A stretch of DNA of 15,933 nucleotides from Mageeibacillus sp. UBA1212 (lineage in GTDB: Bacteria > Bacillota > Clostridia > UBA1212), in the NCBI GenBank assembly GCA_002309655.1, contig DBXM01000003.1, forward strand, positions 1-15,933, in the 5' to 3' direction. The position numbers and the translations under genes were made by a program. The stretch's first letter is position 1, and each line of letters starts with the position of its first letter. Shown one piece after another: positions 7,250-13,617 of the stretch. A model generated the notes under the pieces. The model saw nothing but the letters and a program-made list of their open reading frames with translations, searched no databases and was not told where the DNA came from.

Positions 7250-8121
7250 GGGAAGAAGGTAAACCGCAGGAATTTTTTTCGCTTTCTGTCTACACCGAAC
7301 ACGGCCGCGGCGGAAAGCACCCCGATCAGTCCGGCGGACGAGAGCGCCAATGGAGCCGTTGTCATGCCGGTAATGTAAACCAGTGCCGCATTTATCCCGG
7401 GATCGCCGGCATTGTGCTTTGCCGCTTCAATTAGCCACTCGTTTTCGGCCATAAGTTTCTGCTTTTCCGTCTCCGAGCCGGTGTTTAAAATAGAGTACAT
7501 ATTATCCTGATATTTCATTGCCCGCGACCAGTTGTCAGTGTTTTTGTCTGGAACGCTCCCGGTTTCAAGCAAAAAAGAATACAGATAATATTGAAGAAGC
7601 TCCAGGTCGTCCTTTGGATCTTTCAGCGAGTCGCACATAGTCTGCAGATAAAGCAAATAATCGTTTTTGTCAAGTGCTTCGTCAAAACTGTTCCGAAGAT
7701 CTTTCTCGCCACGGGCGAGCGCGGAGATTGCCTCATTGGTGCAGGCACATTGCCACATGGCGGCAGTGATCCCTTTCGCGAGGAGAGAATCGTACCGCGG
7801 GATTATTACCTGCTCGTCAAAGTCGGCATTATCCAGCAGCGCCTTTGCAGCCTCTTCATTGCCTCCTTTTAGTAAAAGATCCGCTTTTGTGCGCAACTCG
7901 GACGCTTCTTTTTTGTAGTATTCAATATGCTTTTCAATTAATCCTTCAAACTCCTCGTCGCCTGTACCGGCTTCGTAGAGAGTGATTTTTTCTTTATATT
8001 CGCGCGTGACATCAGTCACAAGGTGGAAAATCAACACAAGTGACAGAACGATTACAAGCGCCATCAAAGGAAGCCACTTGTTCGAAAATTTAACGAATTC
8101 GTTTTTTACACACCCGTACAT
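7246..8121 (-). CDS. ABC-2 permease, N-terminal part (frame lost at A7 run)
   Basis: 291 aa, beginning VKNEFVKFSNKWL like the other permease in this operon. TM1 spans about 15-37, an extracytoplasmic region rich in Glu and Lys, partly coiled-coil-like, spans 40-240, and TM2 spans about 250-272. After VDRKRKK (residues 277-283) the frame changes to eight unrelated residues (FLRFTFFP) and stops. The other frame continues the homologous sequence from the same point. AGGAG lies about 10 bases before the ATG, and the upstream gene stops 1 bp earlier, so this is firmly inside the operon. Restoring one base at 7273-7279, or a -1 slip, gives a full-length six-TM permease. Confidence 0.8.
   Translation of the reverse strand: MYGCVKNEFVKFSNKWLPLMALVIVLSLVLIFHLVTDVTREYKEKITLYEAGTGDEEFEGLIEKHIEYYKKEASELRTKADLLLKGGNEEAAKALLDNADFDEQVIIPRYDSLLAKGITAAMWQCACTNEAISALARGEKDLRNSFDEALDKNDYLLYLQTMCDSLKDPKDDLELLQYYLYSFLLETGSVPDKNTDNWSRAMKYQDNMYSILNTGSETEKQKLMAENEWLIEAAKHNAGDPGINAALVYITGMTTAPLALSSAGLIGVLSAAAVFGVDRKRKKFLRFTFFP
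7273..7279 (-). promoter_or_regulatory. A7 slippery heptamer / frameshift site in the ABC permease
   Basis: The minus strand reads GCG followed by seven A and TTC. In the upstream frame the codons are CGA AAA AAA TTC, so A AAA AAA fits the X XXY YYZ pattern of bacterial -1 frameshift heptamers. A -1 slip gives ATT CCT GCG and enters exactly the frame of the C-terminal half. I see no strong downstream stem-loop and no internal SD 10-14 bases upstream. Confidence 0.6.
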
Positions 8122-8122
8122 A

Positions 8123-8683
8123 CTAATTGATCTCCTGTTGTGACCACTGCATGGAATCGACCTTCCACACGCCGGATTCTTTTTTTAATCGAAAAGTAAA
8201 AAGAAAAACATCCGAGCCGGTCTGCTTATATTGGGAAAGGCGGCCTTCAATTACTGCGAATTCCGTTGAATTCCGTTTTACTTCAGCTCTGATCTCAACC
8301 TCGTCTGCGGATTTCAGCCGGAAACCGACCAGCTTTTGATACGCCCTGGTCTTGGAGCTGACAGTATATTCTTTGTCTGCCTGTTTATGCATTTGGGTTG
8401 CTATTACTTCGCGGTAATTTGCGGCGAGTGATTCTGTCATCAATGCATCAGTCTCGGCACATAACGATTCTATCAACTCGTCAAGAAGGCCGCTGTCTAT
8501 CGTTTCGTTTTCGAACTCCAAACAGTATCTTGAAGGAAGTACCACCTTGCTGTCCAAAAGCAGAACTTTTTTGCAAAGGGATTCGGTTTCGCTTTTTGTT
8601 TTCAAAACAAAAAGCAAAATCGCAGCCAAAGAGACCAACAGGACCGTCGCTATCGAGATAATTACCGTCCTTCTGACTCTCAT
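8123..8683 (-). CDS. Single-pass membrane protein of the amidase/ABC operon, unknown function
   Basis: The ATG at 8683 (186 aa) is preferred over a longer frame because it lies 2 bp after the upstream TAA and GGCAGGGAG precedes it. Residues 1-5 are basic (MRVRR), 6-28 form one TM helix, and the rest is outside the cell. That part combines a Glu-rich helical stretch (about 45-110, LLDELIESLCAETD and neighbours) with a beta-rich C-terminal half ending GVWKVDSMQWSQQEIN. The order is a helix-rich part, then alternating strands with VWKVDS at the end, like many NTF2/SnoaL-type accessory folds, but I cannot assign a family. It ends 1 bp before the first permease gene, so it is probably a partner of the amidase or the exporter. 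Confidence 0.8.
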   Translation of the reverse strand: MRVRRTVIISIATVLLVSLAAILLFVLKTKSETESLCKKVLLLDSKVVLPSRYCLEFENETIDSGLLDELIESLCAETDALMTESLAANYREVIATQMHKQADKEYTVSSKTRAYQKLVGFRLKSADEVEIRAEVKRNSTEFAVIEGRLSQYKQTGSDVFLFTFRLKKESGVWKVDSMQWSQQEIN

Positions 8684-8685
8684 GT

Positions 8686-9315
8686 TTAGACTCCCTGCCA
8701 GGTAAATTTGCTCATTGCATGCTGCCAAAGCCTAGTCTCACAGGCATCGTTGTAAGATAAAATATAGGCGTAATTGAAGGAGACGTTCTCCCTGTCTGTC
8801 GTATGTTGCGTAATATTTGTGCCCATCAGCCATGACGACTGAGTAACAAGCGCAACATGATAACCGCCTGTTTTCCATTGATACAGAAGCACATCGCCCG
8901 GGTGGATATATTCCAGATAGTGAACAAAAGGTCTGCGATAATCGCCGCAAGTTCCAAGATCGGAATTCTTGTTCGGATGGTGAAAAGCAAAATTATTGCT
9001 GACATATGTGGCGAGTTTTAATGCAACTGTCCAGTTGTTTGTTGTATCCCAAGTTACATGCAACCCCAAAAACGTAACTTCACGCATATGCCAATCGTTC
9101 GTCTGCACCATTCCTCCGGCATATAGGCATTGTGACACAAAATTGGCACAATCGGATGAGTATGCCGGAAAATCTGAATTATAGTTGCTCCAATATGTAC
9201 CGGCGTACTGAACGGCATCTGCAGCAGTATAGTTTTCATAAGGAGCGATTGCGTTGCATGGGATTATTGTCATCGTCATGCATAGTGCTAACAGTAATAT
9301 AAATAAACGTTTCAA
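8686..9315 (-). CDS. Secreted Amidase_6 family protein (NlpC/P60-like cysteine hydrolase)
   Basis: 209 aa. TTG at 9315 is the start: AGGAGG lies 5 bases upstream and the protein begins MKRLFILLLALCMTMTI, a signal peptide ending near NAIA. The mature part opens with YENYTAADAVQYAGTYW and continues with YSSDCANFVSQCLYAGGM (52-69), then W75, GGYHVALVTQ (150-159) and TQHTTDRENV (169-178). This is the Pfam Amidase_6 signature, with Cys56 as nucleophile and His153 as base. Members are thought to cleave amide bonds, with peptidoglycan a likely substrate, though few have been tested. It heads the operon with the membrane protein and ABC genes. An IS end stops 18 bp upstream of the start, so its original promoter has probably been replaced or moved. 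Confidence 0.85.
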   Translation of the reverse strand: MKRLFILLLALCMTMTIIPCNAIAPYENYTAADAVQYAGTYWSNYNSDFPAYSSDCANFVSQCLYAGGMVQTNDWHMREVTFLGLHVTWDTTNNWTVALKLATYVSNNFAFHHPNKNSDLGTCGDYRRPFVHYLEYIHPGDVLLYQWKTGGYHVALVTQSSWLMGTNITQHTTDRENVSFNYAYILSYNDACETRLWQHAMSKFTWQGV

Positions 9316-9333
9316 GATTACCTCCTAATAAAA

Positions 9334-9445
9334 GGGAACCTCTATTAATTGGTCCCAGAATATAGTTTTTGCGGTTCAAATTCATTTTTTCAAAATAACA
9401 GGTGCGTGAACCACTTCCACATCCGTTTTTGACTGTTTCGGGGTT
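9334..9445. repeat. IS-end direct repeat, copy 2 (attached to the IS5-family remnant)
   Basis: 112 bp, nearly identical to 4803-4915 and in the same orientation. Here it continues directly into the 3' side of the decayed IS5-family transposase, which identifies it as the element's right end. The outer edge (GGGAACC) abuts the RBS of the Amidase_6 gene; the inner edge is the hairpin at 9440-9455. Confidence 0.85.
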
Positions 9446-9455
9446 GGGAAACCCC
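9440..9455. repeat. GGGGTT-GGGA-AACCCC hairpin in the IS end
   Basis: A perfect 6-bp stem with a 4-base loop. The solo repeat copy at 4803-4915 ends inside the left arm of this hairpin, so the break or mobilisation point of that copy coincides with this structure. Confidence 0.55.
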
Positions 9456-9488
9456 TCAAAAGACGGTTTTTTCCCGCCTTTGGTACAG

Positions 9489-9861
9489 TTATCCCGTAAC
9501 ACATCCTTCCCGTTTCAAAACAGAGTACCTGCAGATGTTGTAAACAAGGTTGGTGAGGCCTGTGTTGAACTCCGCTCGCTTTATGCCGACAGACCTTAGC
9601 GTAAGACCGTGCATGGATACCGTCATATATCCGAACACGTGCTCTATACGGCATCCGGTCTTTGACTTGATATCGTTTATCTGATACTCTGTCTGATCAT
9701 CCGGCAGATTGTATATTCTCTGAAGCACGAGAGTTTTGAACAGCAGCACACAGTCATACGGAGGTCTTCCTGCGTTGCTTTTGCGTTCCTTATGCAGAGC
9801 GTTCGTTTAATTCCGGGCGGAACATTTCCCAGTTGATTACGTTCAGCCTTTCAAGATACAT
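9489..9861 (-). pseudogene. IS5-family transposase, frameshifted and internally deleted
   Basis: Frame 1 (ATG 9861-9859, stop 9792-9790) gives MYLERLNVINWEMFRPELNE, the usual N-terminus of IS5-family (DUF772) transposases. It shifts near 9803-9812 into a second frame reading ALHKERKSNAGRPPYD, then FKTLVLQRIYNLPDDQTEYQ. Normally about 200 residues holding the catalytic Asp residues follow. Here the sequence jumps directly near 9668 to KSKTGCRIEHVFGYM and MHGLTLRSVGIKRAEFNTGL, the C-terminal block with the terminal catalytic Glu (E in RIEHVFG), ending at TAA 9491-9489. The element therefore has a frameshift and a large internal deletion and cannot move by itself. It could move in trans if its ends are intact. 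I could not identify the left end near 9862-9938. Confidence 0.85.
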
Positions 9862-9938
9862 CGTCACGTGTATTCATTCTTCAATAAACTTCGGCAAAGC
9901 CGCTATCGCTTTTTATATTAAAACAATTTCATAGTTTG

Positions 9939-11048
9939 CTACCCTGCCAGATACAAGCTCGAACTAACGTTATTTGTTCCCCCATAGTAAGCGCAAAATG
10001 CTTTAACACTGCTCTCGACTCTGCAAAAATATGCATAATCAAAGAATATCATAACAATGCCAGTCCGTGACGTAATACCCAGCAATTCATAATTATGATT
10101 GCTGTCCAGTATAGTCAACGCTCCACCGCTCATTCCATCTTCAACGTCAAGCGAAGAATGGTCTGCACGAAGATAATCCGATGCAATCTTATTAAGATTT
10201 CCAACACATACTTTCAATGGATTTGGACTGCTCAAAATAGTATTTCCGTTTGCGCCGTATCCATCTCCGGATGTGGCGTCAGGATAACCGATAGCCATAA
10301 GTTCCATTGATGTTGTTGGCGTCATATTCGCTAGCATAAAAACTCCGGTGTCTTCTCCGGCTCCTGACGCAACATTAATCACTGCGTAATCATACATCGT
10401 GTCCTGATTTGAATAATATGTCGAGCAGATTATGGAAGATATCGCAGAGCAAAAAGCAAAATTTCCATACGGTGTCCCGCCTTGAAGAGTGGTCTCAAAG
10501 CAATAATAGACTCTTATTGCCGAAGGCATGCCATAAGTCTCATGTTTTAGACAATGCGCAGATGTTAAAATCGCATTTTCTGAGATAAAGCAACCAGACC
10601 CTCGTCTAATGTTTTTCACCACATTGTTTTGATCTTTATAGACAGCATATATTTGACATACACCCGAATAAGGACTTTGCGAAATAGTGTTTAGCGCATT
10701 AATAGTATAGGTATTAGAGGCAACACTTCTCACAAGATGAAAATCAAAAATATTTGAGAGTCTATCCCTCGCAATACTCGTTACAATACCACTCTCAGCG
10801 TTATCACATGTCCAATCTTGTTCTACCTTATCACGAATCTGAGATTCATTGTTCTCGTTTACCCGATAAGTTTCACCGGAAATATAATTGTGATATTCTA
10901 CATAATATTTCGAATAATCAATTAAAGAATGGTTATGTGACAAAACGGTCTCAACTGATTCTGCAACAGGAATTCCCATTGAAACAACGCACAGAATTAG
11001 AATGCTTATTCCGAAACAGATTATTGTCTTATTCATTCGTTTTCCCAC
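9939..11048 (-). CDS. Secreted trypsin/V8-like serine protease
   Basis: 369 aa. The GTG at 11048 has GGGAGG 8 bases upstream; the ATG four codons later is too far from it. Residues 1-30 are a signal peptide or anchor (basic MGKRMNK, then a hydrophobic run). A propeptide-like region of about 90 residues follows. The catalytic domain begins around residue 128. The chymotrypsin-type triad is visible: His165 in LTSAHC, Asp220 in MYDYAVI and Ser307 in DGMSGGAL. GSGCFI (150-155) before the His matches the 'GSG.lI....vLTa.Hc' of glutamyl-endopeptidase-like (V8) proteases. Several Cys could form disulfides. It is the last gene of a unit with an HTH-sigma4 regulator and a TM protein (42 bp gap), so its expression is probably what they control. 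The substrate is unknown. Confidence 0.88.
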   Translation of the reverse strand: MGKRMNKTIICFGISILILCVVSMGIPVAESVETVLSHNHSLIDYSKYYVEYHNYISGETYRVNENNESQIRDKVEQDWTCDNAESGIVTSIARDRLSNIFDFHLVRSVASNTYTINALNTISQSPYSGVCQIYAVYKDQNNVVKNIRRGSGCFISENAILTSAHCLKHETYGMPSAIRVYYCFETTLQGGTPYGNFAFCSAISSIICSTYYSNQDTMYDYAVINVASGAGEDTGVFMLANMTPTTSMELMAIGYPDATSGDGYGANGNTILSSPNPLKVCVGNLNKIASDYLRADHSSLDVEDGMSGGALTILDSNHNYELLGITSRTGIVMIFFDYAYFCRVESSVKAFCAYYGGTNNVSSSLYLAG

Positions 11049-11090
11049 AGGATAAGCCTCCCTTCACTTATATAGTAGGATAATAAAACA

Positions 11091-11381
11091 TCACTCTAAG
11101 GAAACACCAATTTGTTCCGGAGTCTTGTCGTCGTCAGTTTGTGGAGCAGTTGTCTCATAAGGGGTGTAGTCACCTGCGAGCAAATGAGATCGGCTACTTG
11201 AATAGCGGTTGATTGCAAAAGCCAAAGCCAGACATGCAGCAACAGTAATCGATACAATAGAGACTGCAAGCATCGTCTTTTTTATGGTCTTGGCTCTCTT
11301 TCTCTTCTTTGTGATGATTTCAAGATATTCCGGACTGATTGCCACAGCCATCAGCGTCTCTCTGAATTGCTCAATAGTCAT
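11091..11381 (-). CDS. Small single-TM protein, putative anti-sigma-like partner
   Basis: 96 aa. The ATG lies inside the last codons of the upstream regulator gene (11-bp overlap, other frame), with AAGGAG 7 bases upstream, so translation is coupled. Residues 1-33 are cytoplasmic and charged (MTIEQFRETL, then KKRKRAKTIKK), 36-56 form one TM helix, and 57-96 are outside, Ser/Thr/Asp-rich and without structure. The topology (short cytoplasmic helix, one TM, external tail) and the place right after a sigma4-containing regulator are those of membrane anti-sigma factors. However, the 30-residue cytoplasmic part is shorter than a zinc-binding anti-sigma domain and has no HxxxCxxC motif. The anti-sigma role is inferred from context only. 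Confidence 0.75.
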   Translation of the reverse strand: MTIEQFRETLMAVAISPEYLEIITKKRKRAKTIKKTMLAVSIVSITVAACLALAFAINRYSSSRSHLLAGDYTPYETTAPQTDDDKTPEQIGVSLE

Positions 11382-11865
11382 TTTCTTTCTCCTTCAAATA
11401 TTTATTTAGTGTTTTTCTTAACCTGGAGAGTCTTGTTCTTATTGCATTTTCATTCATGTTGAGTTCTCGTGCAATTTCCGTATACGGTTTCATGAAAAGA
11501 TATCTGTCAAGAAAAATAGTATTATCGGTTTGACTTCTGCTTGACAGAAATTTGCTCAAAATGCTTTTGCGGGTTTCAAGAGAACTCGAATCGTAACTTG
11601 AATTTGTAAATTCCTCCACTTCTTTATTTATCAGTTGAATCTCAAGAAGCGGGGTAATTGTCTCGTTGTAATCCAGTAATTCTGCGACATCCACATCGAA
11701 AATGCTTGCCAGTTTTACAACATCCATATAACAAGGAACCCGCTTCCCGTGTTCCCATAGAGAAACAAGCGATCGCGAAACATAAAGCTGATTTGCCAGT
11801 TCATCCTGCGTCAAACCTTTTTCAGTTCGATACTGAATGATTCTTTCTGAAATCGATGCCACCAC
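11371..11865 (-). CDS. XRE-HTH / sigma-70 region 4 fusion transcription regulator
   Basis: 164 aa. GTG at 11865 (or the adjacent GTG at 11862) follows GGGAGGG by about 5 bases. Residues 4-65 are a Cro/C1-type HTH: IIQYRTEKGLTQDELANQL, then VSRSLVSLWEHGKRVP. Residues about 113-160 are a sigma-70 region 4 HTH: IFLDRYLFMKPYTEIARELN, then ENAIRTRLSRLRKTLNKYL. There is no sigma region 2, so it cannot act as a full sigma factor by itself. It may bind DNA through the XRE domain and contact RNA polymerase or a -35 element through region 4. It is cotranscribed with a TM protein and a secreted protease. An extended -10 promoter lies 52 bp upstream of the start. Confidence 0.85.
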   Translation of the reverse strand: MVASISERIIQYRTEKGLTQDELANQLYVSRSLVSLWEHGKRVPCYMDVVKLASIFDVDVAELLDYNETITPLLEIQLINKEVEEFTNSSYDSSSLETRKSILSKFLSSRSQTDNTIFLDRYLFMKPYTEIARELNMNENAIRTRLSRLRKTLNKYLKEKENDY

Positions 11866-11916
11866 ACATTCCCTCCCGGCATGATAATACGGTTAGCGTT
11901 TGAATTCTGCCTTTTT

Positions 11917-11925
11917 ATTATATCA
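11917..11925 (-). promoter_or_regulatory. Extended -10 promoter of the regulator/protease unit
   Basis: The minus strand reads TGATATAAT, a perfect TATAAT with the TGn extension, 52 bp before the GTG start at 11865. No good -35 hexamer lies at 16-18 bp (GTTATT at best), as expected for an extended -10 promoter. Confidence 0.6.
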
Positions 11926-12120
11926 CGTCAATCATAATAAATAACGTTACAATTTGTTACATGTTTGACCGTGCAACGCAGGAATAGTCAGACAAACTGC
12001 GTGGCAATCCGAATAAATGTTGCCGTCTTTTAAAAACCAATTGTCCGGAGCTGCTGTTTTCGCACGGATAATTGTCTTTCCCGCCCAGCTATTGAAAACG
12101 CGAAAAGCACGCAAACACTC

Positions 12121-12150
12121 TTTACAGTTGAATATAACATTTGATATAAT
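12121..12150 (+). promoter_or_regulatory. Promoter of the ART-like module
   Basis: TTTACA (12121-12126), an 18-bp spacer and TATAAT (12145-12150) with TG at 12142-12143, 38 bp before the ATG at 12189. The only SD-like sequence before the ATG is a weak AAGAG. The XRE domain encoded just downstream is a natural candidate for autoregulation here. Confidence 0.7.
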
Positions 12151-12188
12151 CTCTTGTGTAAAATCTGTTATAAGAAAAGAGCGTAACA

Positions 12189-13064
12189 ATGAAGACTTTG
12201 ATCAAACAAATACGGGCACACCTTAATATGAGCCAGACGGAATTTGCGGACCGTCTGAACGTCACATTCGCGACGGTCAACCGCTGGGAGAACGGCAGGA
12301 CCGTTCCCAACAAGCTGGCACAGACGGCAATCTACGAAGCTTGCAAAGAAGACGGGGTTCCCGTGTATGATCTGACTCTCGAACGGATCAACAAAACCGC
12401 CTCGGAAGCGAGCCTTCCCGAAGGGCGCGTCCTTCTTTATCACGGTTCCAAATCGGGAATTGAAGGAAGGATCGAGCCGAAGAGCCGCCCTCAGTGCGAT
12501 TTTGGCAAGGGCTTTTATATGGGAACCGAAGCGGCCCAGGCGCTCACTCTTATCTGCGATTACGAAGAGTCCAAACTGTATCTCGTGTCGGTAGATTTGA
12601 AAGGGCTGAAGACCTTTGACGTTCCCGCCGATATCGACTGGGCAATGCTTGTCGCGTTCCACCGTGGAAAAATGGAGAAAATCAGCGGCACGCCCCTTTA
12701 TGAAAAGTACCGGAAAATGACCCTTGACTGCGATCTTGTGGTCGGCAGTATTGCAGACGACAGGATGTTTTACGTGATTGATAATTTCTTTATCGGAAAT
12801 ATTACGGACGCCGCGCTCGTGAACTGCCTCTCCGCGCTTCAACTTGGAAAACAGTATGTTGCCATTTCCCAAAAAGGCTGCGACGCCGTCCGCATCGAAA
12901 AAGAAATCGAAATCTCCTATCTGGAGCGCCTCTTTATAAAGGACGCGGCATGGAAGAACCGCGCCAAAGGCGTGTCTGCGGCAAACGAAATCTGCAGAAG
13001 TTACCGCCGCGAAGGATTGTTCTTCGATGAACTCCTCGACCGGGCAAAGAACGGAGAATTGTGA
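12189..13064 (+). CDS. XRE-HTH fused to DUF3990 (ADP-ribosyltransferase-like), putative toxin
   Basis: 291 aa. Residues 5-58 are a Cro/C1-type HTH (IRAHLNMSQTEFADRLNV, then ATVNRWENGRTVPN). After a linker, residues 80-250 match DUF3990: LLYHGSKSGIEG (82-93), DFGKGFYMGTEAAQAL (104-119) and KQYVAISQKGCDAV (221-234). These resemble the three motifs of H-Y-x ADP-ribosyltransferases: His85, Tyr110 in FGKGFY (compare FGKGIYFA of PARPs), and Gln222 where PARPs have Glu. The fold and an NAD-dependent activity are therefore inferred, not shown. A Gln in the third position would fit an enzyme, or a binding fold, distinct from poly-ART. The stop overlaps the start of the next gene (TGATG), so the two products are made together. 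The HTH suggests binding to its own promoter. It could be a toxin, a phage-defence effector or a regulator. Confidence 0.8.
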   Translation: MKTLIKQIRAHLNMSQTEFADRLNVTFATVNRWENGRTVPNKLAQTAIYEACKEDGVPVYDLTLERINKTASEASLPEGRVLLYHGSKSGIEGRIEPKSRPQCDFGKGFYMGTEAAQALTLICDYEESKLYLVSVDLKGLKTFDVPADIDWAMLVAFHRGKMEKISGTPLYEKYRKMTLDCDLVVGSIADDRMFYVIDNFFIGNITDAALVNCLSALQLGKQYVAISQKGCDAVRIEKEIEISYLERLFIKDAAWKNRAKGVSAANEICRSYRREGLFFDELLDRAKNGEL

Positions 13065-13468
13065 TGGACGAACTGCAACTGAAACTCTGCGATATACAGG
13101 GCCGCCTGTTTGAGCTTTCCGGCACCAACAACATACCGAGCGCGGCTTTTATCCGTTCGTTCATGACGTCGGATGTGGCGAAAGCCCTCGATTCAAGGTA
13201 TAACCGCGCTCAGTGGATGGGCGAGGAATACCTGCTTGAGGAACTACGCTCCGGGGCAAAGGAACCTTCCGCGTCCGGCGACGTGTTCGACAGCGACATT
13301 CTCTACTGGATCGGATATACCTACCGTTACTGGCATTATTATACCGGCGAGAACAGCGCGAAGATTGTGCGGCAGGCACCGGCCGAAACAATGAGGCGGA
13401 ATTATATGATGTTCCACACTATGGATCCGTCTCTGGCAATCGAGAAGTTGAAAGAAATCGCCGCTTGA
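13064..13468 (+). CDS. Small unknown protein coupled to the DUF3990 gene, candidate partner/antitoxin
   Basis: 134 aa from the ATG at 13064, whose A is the last base of the upstream TGA; ACGGAG lies 7 bases before it. No signal peptide or TM. An N-terminal helical part (AAFIRSFMTSDVAKALDSRY) is followed by an acidic segment and then an aromatic-rich block, DILYWIGYTYRYWHYYTGEN, and FHTMDPSLAIEKLKEIA at the end. The pattern, with a Tyr-rich helix and a closing 'HT.....AI..L', recalls the short partners (DUF3791-like) found beside DUF3990 genes, but I could not match it with certainty. The coupling points to a protein that binds or neutralises the DUF3990 protein. A near-perfect palindrome covers its stop codon. 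Confidence 0.75.
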   Translation: MDELQLKLCDIQGRLFELSGTNNIPSAAFIRSFMTSDVAKALDSRYNRAQWMGEEYLLEELRSGAKEPSASGDVFDSDILYWIGYTYRYWHYYTGENSAKIVRQAPAETMRRNYMMFHTMDPSLAIEKLKEIAA

Positions 13469-13481
13469 GGCGCTGCGCCTC
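13467..13481. repeat. GAGGCGC-T-GCGCCTC palindrome at the end of the module
   Basis: A 7-bp perfect inverted repeat with a single central base, starting in the TGA stop of the 134-aa gene. No T-run follows, so it is a poor intrinsic terminator. It could be a transcript-end stabilising stem or a protein site. Confidence 0.45.
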
Positions 13482-13525
13482 GAGGCAATTGGCACCGCTG
13501 CTCGAGTAGTAAAACCCCTTGATAA

Positions 13526-13615
13526 TATGGGATATATGCCATATACTGCCCCGGGAAAGACTTGGAGGAGATGTGGGAGACCGGGCAGTATCGCAAGCTT
13601 CCTCCCCTTGAATAA
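13526..13615 (+). pseudogene. Stub of a DUF4160-like gene upstream of the DUF2442 gene
   Basis: After an in-frame TAA (13523-13525) the frame encodes 29 residues, YGIYAIYCPGKDLEEMWETG and then QYRKLPPLE, stopping at TAA two bases before the next ATG. The C-terminal part fits the end of DUF4160 proteins (a 'L...W......  I.PLE' tail). The start, YGIYAIY, resembles their N-terminal 'fyGi.I.my' strand. DUF4160 and DUF2442 genes are often adjacent in this order, which supports the call. About 50 residues are missing between the two parts and there is no start codon, so the gene is dead. The assignment is from memory of the families. Confidence 0.5.
13543..13591. repeat. 9-bp inverted repeat ATACTGCCC / GGGCAGTAT
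   Basis: Perfect arms at 13543-13551 and 13583-13591 with a 31-base loop that contains the only SD-like GGAGGAG in this gap. It lies inside the DUF4160 stub, just before the DUF2442/HTH gene, and could fold in the mRNA or serve as an operator. Confidence 0.4.
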
Positions 13616-13617
13616 GT

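Larger units (their letters stand above)
11866..12188. other. Intergenic region between divergent units, with two promoters
   Basis: These 323 bp separate the regulator/protease unit (minus) from the ART-like module (plus). They hold one extended -10 promoter on the minus strand and one -35/-10 promoter on the plus strand. Between them, 11947-12120 shows no gene I can support. A minus-strand open frame crosses it (11947-12189), but it starts at an unsupported TTG and overlaps the plus promoter. Confidence 0.6.

Noticed and set aside
4803..9445. Composite transposon carrying the amidase/ABC operon
   Set aside because: The two IS ends are direct, but neither copy has a working transposase, copy 1 is only one end, and no target duplication was found. 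A recombination hazard is supported; a composite transposon is not.
9862..9938. Intrinsic terminator on the plus strand (CGGC-AAA-GCCG, then CTATCGCTTTTT)
   Set aside because: A 4-bp stem separated from the T-run is too weak, and no plus-strand gene ends here.
11947..12189. 80-aa minus-strand ORF in the divergent promoter region
   Set aside because: It would start at a TTG without SD, its 5' end lies across the plus-strand promoter, and I recognise no domain. Its composition is not absurd, so an old gene remnant cannot be fully excluded.
12168..12872. 234-aa minus-strand ORF opposite the DUF3990 gene
   Set aside because: The plus strand has HTH and DUF3990 motifs, a promoter and a coupled downstream gene. 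The antisense frame has none of these.
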